A DNA stretch of 64,000 nt from Hyphomonas sp. (GTDB taxonomy: Bacteria; Pseudomonadota; Alphaproteobacteria; Caulobacterales; Hyphomonadaceae): the NCBI RefSeq assembly GCF_022844445.1, contig NZ_JALHLS010000008.1:62001-126000 (forward strand), read 5' to 3'. Every line of letters starts with the position of its first letter. Within the stretch, counting starts at the first letter, position 1. Shown here in pieces: positions 51,652 to 59,506 of this stretch. The position numbers and the translations under genes were made by a program. The notes under the pieces are model-generated. The model did no database searches. It worked only from the letters and a program-made list of their open reading frames with translations, and had not been told where the DNA came from.

Positions 51652-53253
51652 ATGAGACTGATGTTTTCCCGGCGCCTGATCCTCGCCTTTGCCGCTTTTG
51701 CCTTGCTGGCGGTAGCGCTCGGCGCCCTCAATGGCTGGGTCTCCCGGCTTGCGGAGCACCGCGTGGTCCGGGGGCGAGTCGCCGCGGACTTGCTCAGCAC
51801 CTATCTCGACGTGTCTGCCGAGAAGGCCCGCCTGCGAGTCTGGGTTCTGCAGAGCATCGCCGACCCCTCGACCGATCCCGAGACCGGGCCCGGGCTTGCT
51901 CAAAGCATGCAGCGCGACATCGAACTGTTGCGGGGCTTCGCCGCCGAAGCTGCCCGCATGGATGGCAACGATCCGGGCCTCCAGAAGGAACATGCCGATC
52001 GGGCCCGGACGATCGATCTGCTCGAGAATTCCGTCGCCTCGATGCTCAACCGGGTGGATGTTATCAATACACGCGCCGCAGGGGACGGCGGCAAGATCCC
52101 TCTATCAGCCGTCGACGAAGTGTTCGACCGCTATGGCCAGTATGACGTCCGCGCGGTGCTGAACCAGGCGATCGCCGCCGAGACCGAGGCACTCCGGCGC
52201 GACCGGGCCTCCGCCGATGAATCGCTCGCTCAGGCCCGCGCTGTCTCCAATATGGCGGCCAGCTCCATTGTCATCCTCGCCGTTATCCTGTCGGTCTACT
52301 TTTCCTACGCTCTGCGCCGCCCTTTGCGCGAGCTGACCGCTGGCGCGCAGGCCTTCGAAGCGGGCGACCTTGCCTTTCGCATCCCCGCTCTCAGCAAGGA
52401 CGAGTTCGGCACGCTCGCCAGCCGAATGAACCAGATGGCCAGCCAGCTCGACCTGACCAGCCAGCGCGAGCGGGAGCTGCGCTCTGGTCTGGAAGTCATG
52501 GTCAGTGAGCGGACGGTAGACCTTCAGGCAGCGGTGGCCGACCTTCAGAGATCGGAAGCGCGCCGGCGCCAGCTGCTCGCCGATATCGGCCATGAACTGC
52601 GCACGCCAACCACGGTGATCCGGGGCGAGGCCGAAGTGGCGCTGCGCGGACGGGAAATGACCGACGCCGCCTACCGCGAGAGCCTCGCACGCATTGCCAC
52701 CAGCGCCGAACAGCTCGGCAAACAGATCGAAGACCTGCTCACGATCGCACTCGATGATGCTGAAATGCTCACCCTGAAGACAGATGTGGTCGAGCCTGAA
52801 CTGGAACTGCGCCGCGCCATAAGCCAGGTCAGCACGCTCGCCAATCTGCGCCAGGTGCAGCTTGTCCCGGCGCTTCAGGAGGCTGAGGCCTTCGTGCAGG
52901 GCGATGCCCGCCGCCTCGGCCAGATCATGAGCGTGCTGCTCGACAACGCGATCCGCTATTCCCATCCCGGCGGCAGGGTCGAGGTCGCCACGCGGTGCAG
53001 CCCGGACGGCTGGCACCTGGAAGTGCGCGATTTCGGGATTGGCATCCCGGAAGAAGACTTCCCGCGAATCTTCGAACGCGGCTTCCGTGCCAGTTCGGCG
53101 CGCACGCACCGCGCCGACGGCTCCGGCCTCGGCCTTTCGATCGCCAAGGCCTTCGCTGAGCGCCACGGCGGCAAACTTGATCTCGAAAGCGCCGTCGGGC
53201 AGGGCACCACCGTGCGCCTCAGCGTGCCGACGTTGAGGCTTGAGGCGGCTTGA
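51652..53253 (+). CDS. Sensor histidine kinase with HAMP domain
   Basis: A 533-residue kinase. One helix near residue 12, a periplasmic domain of about 180 residues, a second helix (ASSIVILAVILSVYFSYAL) and HAMP (RRPLRELTAGAQAFEAGDL) precede HisKA with IGHELRTPTTVIRGEAEVA (phospho-acceptor His) and HATPase_c (LDNAIRYS, DFGIGI, GSGLGLSIAKA). Two ATGs, 51652 and 51661, are possible. Its TGA shares one base with the ATG of the response regulator, so the two form a two-component pair. The signal is unknown. Confidence 0.9.
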   Translation: MRLMFSRRLILAFAAFALLAVALGALNGWVSRLAEHRVVRGRVAADLLSTYLDVSAEKARLRVWVLQSIADPSTDPETGPGLAQSMQRDIELLRGFAAEAARMDGNDPGLQKEHADRARTIDLLENSVASMLNRVDVINTRAAGDGGKIPLSAVDEVFDRYGQYDVRAVLNQAIAAETEALRRDRASADESLAQARAVSNMAASSIVILAVILSVYFSYALRRPLRELTAGAQAFEAGDLAFRIPALSKDEFGTLASRMNQMASQLDLTSQRERELRSGLEVMVSERTVDLQAAVADLQRSEARRRQLLADIGHELRTPTTVIRGEAEVALRGREMTDAAYRESLARIATSAEQLGKQIEDLLTIALDDAEMLTLKTDVVEPELELRRAISQVSTLANLRQVQLVPALQEAEAFVQGDARRLGQIMSVLLDNAIRYSHPGGRVEVATRCSPDGWHLEVRDFGIGIPEEDFPRIFERGFRASSARTHRADGSGLGLSIAKAFAERHGGKLDLESAVGQGTTVRLSVPTLRLEAA

Positions 53254-53954
53254 TGAACATTCTGATTGTTGAAGACGACCAGCGCGTCGCTGATTTCCTG
53301 GAGCGCGGCCTGAAAGCCGAAGGCTACCGCATTCGTGTCGCTGCGACGGGTACGGACGGTCTGGAGGCTTGCCGCGCTCTTTGGGACGAGCAGGTTCAGA
53401 CCGGTGCGCGCGGCCTTGTCCTGCTCGATCTGATGCTGCCCGGCATGAACGGACTGGATCTTTGCCAGACACTGCGCGCTTCGCACATAAACCTGCCAAT
53501 CCTGATGCTGACAGCGCTTGGCCGCATCGAGGACCGGGTGGCGGGGCTGCGCATGGGCGCAGACGACTACCTTGTCAAACCCTTCGGCTTCGAGGAGCTG
53601 CTTGCCCGCATCGAAGCGCTGCTGCGCCGCGGACCCCTGATTTCAGAGCCCGCCGGCGCGGTCCTCAAGGTTGCTGACCTGGAACTCGACCGTTCGCGCT
53701 TTACGCTGCACCGCGGCGGCGAGGAAATCCGTCTGACGACCAAGGAACTCGCGCTGCTGGAGCTTCTGATGTCGGCGCCGGGCCGGGTCTTCAGCCGCCA
53801 GCGCATCCTGACGAATGTCTGGGGCATCGACGAAGATCCGCTGACGAATGTGGTCGATGTCTATATCCGCCGTCTTCGCTCTAAGGTCGATGAACCGTTC
53901 GGCACCAGCATCATCGAAACGGTCCGCGGAGTCGGCTACCGCATCCGCGGATAA
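53253..53954 (+). CDS. OmpR-family response regulator
   Basis: A 233-residue regulator. The receiver domain has acidic pair EDD, phospho-acceptor Asp59 in VLLDLMLPG, Thr in LTALGR and Lys in YLVKPFGFEE. The C-terminal winged helix is of the OmpR type (RLTTKELALLELLMSAPGRV, VVDVYIRRLRSKVDEP). Start ATG 53253 overlaps the kinase stop. It is followed by a bidirectional terminator. The regulon is unknown. Confidence 0.93.
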   Translation: MNILIVEDDQRVADFLERGLKAEGYRIRVAATGTDGLEACRALWDEQVQTGARGLVLLDLMLPGMNGLDLCQTLRASHINLPILMLTALGRIEDRVAGLRMGADDYLVKPFGFEELLARIEALLRRGPLISEPAGAVLKVADLELDRSRFTLHRGGEEIRLTTKELALLELLMSAPGRVFSRQRILTNVWGIDEDPLTNVVDVYIRRLRSKVDEPFGTSIIETVRGVGYRIRG

Positions 53955-53990
53955 AAAAAGGGCGGCCGCCGGACTGGCCGCCGCCCTTAA
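53953..53990. terminator. GC-rich terminator between convergent genes
   Basis: AAGGGCGGC and GCCGCCCTT bracket a stem-loop (about 53958-53990). On the minus strand it ends in seven T residues (53953-53959 as A on plus), so it is a classic terminator for the gene at 54006. It also lies immediately after the response-regulator stop and could serve that gene on the plus strand. Confidence 0.9.
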
Positions 53991-54005
53991 GGTAGATCCC
54001 AGGTC

Positions 54006-54608
54006 CTAGTCCGCCGTGTAGGGCAGCGAGGAGTGGTGCAGCACGATGCGCAGATTTCCTTGCGGGTCGCGCTTGTAGCCCCAGGTCTTGTCGACTTCCG
54101 TGACATTGCCTTCCTGATCGGTCAGGCGAACCTTGCCCATCGACATCGCCACATCGCCGTCAATGAAGATCGCGGCGTTTTCAGTCTCGAACTTGCGCCA
54201 GTCGTTCAGGGCAAAGCCCTTGTCAGCCGGGAAGTTCGTGTCGCCGCCAACGAAATAGGCAAGTGCCCCGTCGCGCGTCGTGCGGAAAGTCTGTGGGGCC
54301 GTGGTCAGTGTCGGTTTGAACAGGACGGGGCCGAGATTGTAGCCATAGGCCGAGTCCAGAACTTTCTCCGCTGTGGCCTTGGCGGCGTCAAAGCCGCCCT
54401 TCTCGTTGTCGGTTGCAATCTGCACCAGCGCAGCGCCCCAGGCCTGCTGCGCCGCGAGCACTTCCTCGCGCGAGATTTCGCTGGTCGGCAGGGCCGCTTC
54501 GGACGCCGAGGCTGCAGCCACGGGCGGCTGCGCCGTGGCGCAGGCGCCGACCGAAATAACGCCGGTCAGTAAAAGGGCGGGCAGGATGCGCAGCTTGCTT
54601 GTGCTCAT
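54006..54608 (-). CDS. NTF2/SnoaL-like exported lipoprotein
   Basis: A 200-residue protein with a lipobox (GVISVGACATAQ). The mature part is of the NTF2/SnoaL-like type: a helix EVLAAQQAWGAALVQIATD, then FKPTLTTAPQTFRTTRDGAL and FETENAAIFIDGDVAMSMGKVRLTD. Homologues are sometimes called phosphoribosyl-AMP cyclohydrolase, a name I think is wrong. The function is unknown. It diverges from the outer-membrane protein gene at 54871; the 262-base gap between them holds no gene I can support. Confidence 0.82.
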   Translation of the reverse strand: MSTSKLRILPALLLTGVISVGACATAQPPVAAASASEAALPTSEISREEVLAAQQAWGAALVQIATDNEKGGFDAAKATAEKVLDSAYGYNLGPVLFKPTLTTAPQTFRTTRDGALAYFVGGDTNFPADKGFALNDWRKFETENAAIFIDGDVAMSMGKVRLTDQEGNVTEVDKTWGYKRDPQGNLRIVLHHSSLPYTAD

Positions 54609-54870
54609 GATCTTCGTTCCTCTGTGATGATGCGCAGCGTTTGCCGCGTCGTGAGCTGCGAGATGGCAGAATACGGTGAGAAACGCCTGACAATCCGATG
54701 ACAGAGCGATTACGGGCAGATGAACAGAAAATTACAGACGTTGCCTCCGCTTGAACCGTGGATCCTGGTCGGTAATTCGATCGGCATCGCAACAGTTCCG
54801 GCCCGGTCCGCCACCGTCCTCCGCATGGCTTCAGACCTCGCTGCGTTTCCCGAAACCCGGAGATTCAAAT

Positions 54871-55617
54871 ATGCCTCTTTCGGTCCGCCCCTTGCTCTTT
54901 TCATTAGTAGTTTCTGGCGTTTTCACAGGCGCCGCGCAGGCTCAATCGCTGACAGGGAATGCTGGCTCTGCAAACATCACCGCGGGTGACAGCGCCGCAG
55001 AGTTGCGTGCCGGCATCGATGACGAAGGTAACGTCCGGAGCCGTGCTCATATCGAGCACGCCTTTGCAGGCTGGTACCAGCTGCGCGCCATTGCCTCATT
55101 CCGGCAGCCGGAAGGTGGAAGCTGGGACTATTCCGGGTTCACGCTCGAGAACTGGTTTCAGTGGGCTGAGGAAGCTGGAGATGGCGCGGGGCTGAATGGT
55201 GGCCTCCGGCTCGCCTACACCTTCGCCGAGAATGGATCGCCTGACGAAGTCGCGGCCCGCGTTACGCTGACCGACAAGTTCGCCCGGGACTGGGAATGGC
55301 GAGCAAACCTGATCGCGGCCTTTGAAACCGGCGATCAGCGTGCCGAAGGCGCCGAGCTGGAGAGCCGACTCCAGCTGACCCGGGCGCTTTCCGCCAGGTG
55401 GATGGGCACAGACGAGATGCGCTTTGGCGCCGAACTTTTCAGCGAGTACGGCAACAGCGACGACCTGCCGGGTTTCAATCAGCAGGCCCACCAGTTCGGC
55501 CCTGTCTTTAAGGCCAAGTGGGACAACGGCGCCTACCTGCAAACGGCCGTGCGCGCCGGACTGACGGACGGATCCGATGACCTCATGGCAAAGGTGTTCA
55601 TCGGCCGGGAATTCTGA
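54871..55617 (+). CDS. Outer-membrane beta-barrel-like protein
   Basis: A 248-residue protein with a signal peptide (LLFSLVVSGVFTGAAQAQ). The mature part has alternating amphipathic strands with aromatic residues (ELRAGIDDEGNVRSRAHIEH, YQLRAIASFRQPEGG, DWEWRANLIAAFETGDQ) and ends in Phe (FIGREF), as outer-membrane barrels often do. The ATG at 54871 has CGGAGA nine bases upstream. It may be a small porin or structural barrel; the ligand is unknown. Confidence 0.75.
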   Translation: MPLSVRPLLFSLVVSGVFTGAAQAQSLTGNAGSANITAGDSAAELRAGIDDEGNVRSRAHIEHAFAGWYQLRAIASFRQPEGGSWDYSGFTLENWFQWAEEAGDGAGLNGGLRLAYTFAENGSPDEVAARVTLTDKFARDWEWRANLIAAFETGDQRAEGAELESRLQLTRALSARWMGTDEMRFGAELFSEYGNSDDLPGFNQQAHQFGPVFKAKWDNGAYLQTAVRAGLTDGSDDLMAKVFIGREF

Positions 55618-55658
55618 ATCGCCCGGCGCAACCCAGACGCGGGGACAGAAAGAAAGAG

Positions 55659-55689
55659 TCGGCGGCCCCTCATACCAAGGGGCCGCCGA
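55659..55689. terminator. Strong bidirectional terminator between the barrel gene and terC
   Basis: TCGGCGGCCCCT (55659-55670) pairs perfectly with AGGGGCCGCCGA (55678-55689). On the minus strand it is followed by CTCTTTCTTTC and lies ten bases after the terC stop, so it terminates terC. From the plus side it follows the barrel gene by 41 bases. Confidence 0.88.
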
Positions 55690-55698
55690 TGATTGTGA

Positions 55699-56697
55699 TC
55701 AGACTTCGGTCTGAGCCTGTTCGATGCCCGGCTTCGGCGCCCGCGTCTTCATCAGCGAGTAGATGATGCCGCCGGCGAGCAACGCCAGCGTCACGCTCAG
55801 CGAGACGGCAGGCGGTATCTTCGCAAGTCCAAGCATGTCGGCCAGGAAGATCTTCGAACCAATGAAGATCAGCACCAGTGACAGCGCATGCTTCAGGTAG
55901 ACGAAGCGGTGCACCATGGCTGCCAGCGCGAAATAAAGTGCCCTCAGGCCCAGAATGGCAAACAGGTTGGAGGTGTAGACGAGGAAAGGATCCGTCGTTA
56001 TCGCGAAAATCGCAGGGATCGAGTCGACCGCAAAGATCACATCGGCAAACTCCACCATCACGAGCGCCAGGAAGAGCGGCGTCGCCGCCGTGACAATCTT
56101 CCCGGTCTTGCTGTCGACTTCCCGCACGAAGAAGCGCTGGCCGTGCAGCGTATCGGTCACCCGCATGCGCTTGCGCACGAACTTCAGCACAGGGCTTGAA
56201 GCAACGTCATACTCGGAGTGTCCGGCCGACAGCATCTTGACGCCTGTAAAAATCAGGAAAGCGGCGAAGATATAGAGTACCCAGCTATACTGATCGACAA
56301 TGGCCGCGCCGGCTCCAATCATGATGCCGCGCAGGACAATAACGCCGAGGATGCCATACAGCAGCACGCGGTGTTGGTAAGCGCGGGGAATGCCGAAATA
56401 GGCAAAGATCATCGCAATGACGAACACGTTGTCCATCGCGAGGCTCTTCTCGACGACGAATCCGGTCCAGTAGAGGACGGCATCTTCCTGGCCGCGCAGG
56501 TACCAGACCCATCCACCGAAGGCGAGGCCGATGGTGATATAGAAGGCCGAAAGCAAAAGGCTTTCACGAACGCCAATCTCGTGGGCATCGCGGTGCAGCA
56601 CGCCGAGATCGAAGGCAAGCAGTAGCACGACAATGCCGATGAACGCCGCCCACAGCCATAAGGGCGTGCCGAGCACGTTCGCGAACAGAAATTCCAT
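55699..56697 (-). CDS. TerC family membrane protein (Alx-like)
   Basis: A 332-residue integral membrane protein of the TerC family, with about nine helices. Conserved acidic motifs are EKSLAMDNVFVIAMIF (residues 83-98) and VEFADVIFAVDSIPAIFAIT (residues 216-235), which bind metal in family models. Relatives such as Alx and MeeF export manganese or insert metals into exoenzymes. The ATG at 56697 is preceded by GGAG that is part of a hairpin in the leader RNA (see 56698-56790). It is monocistronic. Confidence 0.93.
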   Translation of the reverse strand: MEFLFANVLGTPLWLWAAFIGIVVLLLAFDLGVLHRDAHEIGVRESLLLSAFYITIGLAFGGWVWYLRGQEDAVLYWTGFVVEKSLAMDNVFVIAMIFAYFGIPRAYQHRVLLYGILGVIVLRGIMIGAGAAIVDQYSWVLYIFAAFLIFTGVKMLSAGHSEYDVASSPVLKFVRKRMRVTDTLHGQRFFVREVDSKTGKIVTAATPLFLALVMVEFADVIFAVDSIPAIFAITTDPFLVYTSNLFAILGLRALYFALAAMVHRFVYLKHALSLVLIFIGSKIFLADMLGLAKIPPAVSLSVTLALLAGGIIYSLMKTRAPKPGIEQAQTEV

Positions 56698-56790
56698 GTT
56701 TGATCACTCCGCCCGGCGGATCACGCTTCATGCTCCGACATCGCAAGTGTGCGGGCGGCACTTGCCAGAGGGGCCCGGTTGCAGCGCGTC
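56698..56790 (-). promoter_or_regulatory. Candidate cis-regulatory leader RNA of terC
   Basis: On the minus strand the leader contains ACCGGGCCCCTCTGGCA, then a stem-loop, then TGCGATGTCGGA. The same two boxes occur before the DUF465 gene (61441-61528). The stem arms GCAAGTG (plus strand 56743-56749) and CACTTGC (56759-56765) differ from those of the other copy (GCAGGCG/CGCCTGC) but pair equally well, which is covariation. Downstream, TCCGC and GCGGA (56708-56720) form a small hairpin that covers the GGAG ribosome binding site of terC. I recall a published candidate RNA motif named after terC but cannot check it. Confidence 0.75.
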
Positions 56791-57087
56791 ATATGGTTTG
56801 CCGGATCTTCCGTAGCAAGAGGAGGTGTCCGGACGTTTCTTCTCGCCTCTTGCGGCGGCGGCGGCTTGACCTTGAAGGCGGGAGTGTTCAGAGGCGTCCC
56901 CAGTTCAGTGCATTGATATAAAACAGAAAAAACATGTTCTTGGGGTTGGCGCTCAATTGCCGCGATAGTCCGCGCCTATGGCTGCGATCAGAAATTAGTA
57001 CCAGTGCTGACTTTCCTGGGGACGCCGGACAGGGTCCGGGGAATATAGGAAACTCCTATTGTGAGTAACGGAAAATCGTCTTGGCAC

Positions 57088-57164
57088 GGACGCCTTCGCA
57101 TAGCGACTTCCCTCCAGAGCCCCGCATCGTTGCGCGGGTCACGTGTCCAACCCCGGAGACTTAA
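57088..57164 (+). promoter_or_regulatory. Candidate leader RNA of the ybhL-like gene
   Basis: The 77 bases before the BI-1 family gene hold an outer GGAC (57088-57091) / GTCC (57145-57148) pairing and an inner hairpin CCCGC (57121-57125) / GCGGG (57134-57138). An alphaproteobacterial RNA motif called ybhL is known upstream of genes of this family (Corbino et al. 2005, recalled). A match needs a covariance search. Further upstream, ATAGGAAACTCCTAT (57047-57061) and CCGGACAGGGTCCGG form two more small hairpins. Confidence 0.45.
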
Positions 57165-57902
57165 ATGTCGGAACTCAACTACGCATCCCGGACCGCGCCC
57201 CAGGCGCCCAGCATGGCTGTGGATGCGGGCCTTCGCGCTTACATGCTGGGCATCTACAACAAGATGGCCCTGGGCCTCGCCGTTTCGGCAACCATCGCCT
57301 GGACGGTTGGCTCCGTGCCGGCGCTTTCCTCGCTGATCTTCGGCACACCGCTGCGCTATGTCGTCATGTTCGGCCCGCTTGCACTCCTGCTTGTCGCGGC
57401 CTTCGCCATGCGCCGGCCGTCTCCGATCGCCGCAAACCTGCTCTACTGGTCGGTTGCCTCGTTGATCGGCGCCAGCCTCGGCGCCTGGGTACTTGCCGCC
57501 CGGCTTGGCACGGGCGCCGACTTCCTGACGATTGCGAAGGCTTTCTTCATCACGTCGGCGGCTTTCGGCGCGCTCAGCCTGTGGGGCTATACGACCCGCC
57601 GGGATCTATCCGCCTTCGGAACAATTCTCGTGATGGGTGTCGTGGGCCTGGTGCTCGCCTCCCTCGCCAATCTGTTCTTCCAATCCTCGCTGCTCAGCTT
57701 CGCCATCTCGGTGATCGGCGTGGTGGTCTTTTCAGCCCTCACGGCCTTTGACACGCAGCGACTGAAGCAGGAATACTATGTTCTTGAAGGGGATGCGCGC
57801 GCGATGGCAGCGGCCACCAGCCTTGGCGCCCTCTCGCTCTACCTGAACTTCGTGAATCTCTTCCAGTTCATCCTGTCGATTCTCTCGCCGCGCGAGGAAT
57901 AA
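57165..57902 (+). CDS. Bax inhibitor-1/YccA family membrane protein (YbhL-like)
   Basis: A 245-residue protein with seven membrane helices. LGIYNKMALGLAVSATIAW starts the first helix, FGALSLWGYTTRRDLSAFG is in the middle loop and FSALTAFDTQRLKQEYY is the C-terminal family signature with the conserved Asp. The proteins are BI-1 relatives that may act as pH-sensitive calcium channels or interact with FtsH. The ATG at 57165 has CGGAGA seven bases upstream. The gene diverges from terC, with two candidate leader RNAs in the 467 bases between them. Confidence 0.93.
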   Translation: MSELNYASRTAPQAPSMAVDAGLRAYMLGIYNKMALGLAVSATIAWTVGSVPALSSLIFGTPLRYVVMFGPLALLLVAAFAMRRPSPIAANLLYWSVASLIGASLGAWVLAARLGTGADFLTIAKAFFITSAAFGALSLWGYTTRRDLSAFGTILVMGVVGLVLASLANLFFQSSLLSFAISVIGVVVFSALTAFDTQRLKQEYYVLEGDARAMAAATSLGALSLYLNFVNLFQFILSILSPREE

Positions 57903-57980
57903 GGAAAAGAAGAGGACAAAGCGGCCGGCGGCGCAGCTCCAGTGCGCCGCCGGCATACTTTTGGCTTGAGGATAACAGGC

Positions 57981-58020
57981 AAAAAAAATCCGCCGGCGGG
58001 GAGAGGGTTCCCGCCGGCGG
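57981..58020 (-). terminator. Rho-independent terminator of the small minus-strand gene
   Basis: CCGCCGGCGGG (57990-58000) and CCCGCCGGCGG (58010-58020) form a perfect 11-bp stem; on the minus strand it is followed by a run of eight T residues. It starts 18 bases after the stop at 58038 and converges with the BI-1 gene. Confidence 0.93.
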
Positions 58021-58037
58021 TAAGTGACCCACGACGG

Positions 58038-58359
58038 CTATCGCCGCCGTACGGTCTGGAGGGGGTAGGCTGCGACCGCCAGGGCTGGTTGCAGCACACG
58101 CTGTCGCTGAGGTCGCCGGGCCGGCTGTGCGGCCTTGCGCGGCTTGTCCGGAAACAGCATGTCGAAGTCCGCGGGCGACAGCATGTCAGATACCCCGCAA
58201 TCCGCTGGCGCGCCGTGCACGGAATTTCCGCCGCTTGCGCCAGCCCCGGCGCTCCGGCTGACCGGGCCGCGCAGAGATGGGGGATGCCTGCACGGTCGCC
58301 GGAAGGTGGCCTTGTCCGGCTACACCGACATGGCCTTTGGCATGGATATCGTAGCTCAT
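58038..58359 (-). pseudogene. Small gene, probably frameshifted, of unknown function
   Basis: A strong ribosome binding site (GAGGAGACCACC) precedes the ATG at 58359 (MSYDIHAKGHVGVAGQGHLP). This frame then becomes Arg-rich and stops at 58186. The next frame continues with plausible protein (NSVHGAPADCGVSDMLSPAD then FDMLFPDKPRKAAQPARRPQ) to a stop at 58038, which is followed by a strong terminator (57981-58020). Together they would make about 106 residues if a single base were lost near 58240-58280. Otherwise two small separate products exist. No family is recognised. Confidence 0.5.
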
Positions 58360-58419
58360 GGTGGTCTCCTCATTGCGAACCGCTTTCTGGTTCACTAGCG
58401 AAATGGGGCTTGAAGAGTG

Positions 58420-58465
58420 ATAGTTCCAATCTAACTATTCTTTCAATTCGATAGCAAAAGACTAT
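58420..58465. promoter_or_regulatory. OxyR-type ATAG-N7-CTAT box before the LysR gene
   Basis: ATAG (58451-58454), seven bases, CTAT (58462-58465) is a perfect half of the OxyR consensus (ATAG-N7-CTAT repeated). Another ATAG (58420-58423) and CTAT (58435-58438) lie upstream with an 11-base spacing. The box ends three bases before the LysR start codon, fitting autoregulation. A similar box precedes sbtA. Confidence 0.72.
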
Positions 58466-58468
58466 ACC

Positions 58469-59380
58469 TTGAGACCGACACTTCGTCAGATGCAGTATCT
58501 CATCGCCATTGCCGATACCGGTAAGTTCGGCGATGCCGCCCGCCAGGTAAATGTCAGCCAGCCAAGCCTGTCCGCGCAGATTGCGGAGATGGAAGCGAGC
58601 CTCGGCGTCCAGCTTGTCGAACGCTCTCGTCGCGGCGCCATGCTTACCATTGCGGGCCAGGAGCTGGTGCGGCGTGCACGGAACATCCTGCGCGAGGTGG
58701 AAGACCTGAAGGCGGTTGCGCGTTTCGGCCGGGCCGAGCTGTCCGGCCGGCTGCGCCTTGGTGTCCTGCCGACCGTTGGTCCCTATCTCCTGCCGCTTGC
58801 CACCGGCGATCTGCACAGGCGCTTTCCCGAGCTGCGCCTCAGCGTGCGCGAGGAGCGCACCGTCGATCTCGACGAGCATCTGCAGGCCGGCGAATTCGAC
58901 ACAATCATCTCCTGCGCCATCGACCATGAGAACGTCCACCACGAAGTCCTTTTTTCTGAAAGGCTCTATGTCTGCGCGCCCGCCGAAGATCCGCTGTCGA
59001 AGGGCGAAGGTCCGGTGCGGCTGAAGGATCTCAAGGGCCACTCCCTGCTGACCCTCGGCCAGGGTCACCGTCTGAACGCGATTATTCGAGAACTCGCGGC
59101 AGCCTCCGGCGCCCTTGTCAGCACCGAATATGAGGGCACCAGTCTCGATGCGATCCGCCTGATGGCGGAGATGGGCGCCGGTATTGCCGTCCTGCCGAGC
59201 CTCTACGCGCTGTCCGAAGCGCGGCGAAACAAGGGGCTGAATGCGCGCCTTATCGATCACCCTCTGGCCCGGCGGGAAGTGTCGCTGATCTGGCGGGACA
59301 CCTCGCCATTGGCGGCCAGCCTGCAGGGACTTGCTGGCCCCTTGCGGGCCGCGGCTGAAAAGGTATTGCGCTCCGAATAG
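58469..59380 (+). CDS. OxyR-like LysR family regulator lacking the redox cysteines
   Basis: A 303-residue LysR-type regulator. The N-terminal winged helix is very OxyR-like (TLRQMQYLIAIADTGKFGDA, NVSQPSLSAQIAEMEASLG). The effector domain has RLGVLPTVGPYLLP, SLDAIRLMAEMGAGIAVLP and DTSPLA. E. coli OxyR uses Cys199 in GHCL and Cys208 nearby; here the motif is LGQGHRLNAII, so Cys199 is Arg and no second Cys follows. It should not sense peroxide in the usual way. The start is a TTG at 58469. It is 126 bases upstream of sbtA in the same direction. Confidence 0.88.
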   Translation: MRPTLRQMQYLIAIADTGKFGDAARQVNVSQPSLSAQIAEMEASLGVQLVERSRRGAMLTIAGQELVRRARNILREVEDLKAVARFGRAELSGRLRLGVLPTVGPYLLPLATGDLHRRFPELRLSVREERTVDLDEHLQAGEFDTIISCAIDHENVHHEVLFSERLYVCAPAEDPLSKGEGPVRLKDLKGHSLLTLGQGHRLNAIIRELAAASGALVSTEYEGTSLDAIRLMAEMGAGIAVLPSLYALSEARRNKGLNARLIDHPLARREVSLIWRDTSPLAASLQGLAGPLRAAAEKVLRSE

Positions 59381-59386
59381 GTCAAC

Positions 59387-59409
59387 TTCGATAGCCTAAG
59401 GCTATCGAA
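59387..59409. promoter_or_regulatory. Palindrome with ATAG-N7-CTAT box upstream of sbtA
   Basis: TTCGATAGCC (59387-59396), TAA, GGCTATCGAA (59400-59409) is a perfect inverted repeat. It contains ATAG (59391-59394), seven bases, CTAT (59402-59405), the same box as before the LysR gene, and another CTAT follows about 15 bases on (CTATCGATTGG). It lies about 100 bases before the sbtA start and could also act as a hairpin at the LysR transcript end. Confidence 0.72.
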
Positions 59410-59506
59410 AGCATCCCTTCTATCGATTGGCGTCTGCGCCCCTTACTCCGCTAGAGGCCTGCGGCAGACGGAGGCCGCCCGCCTTCTGGCAACGGAGCAG
59501 ACCCGC

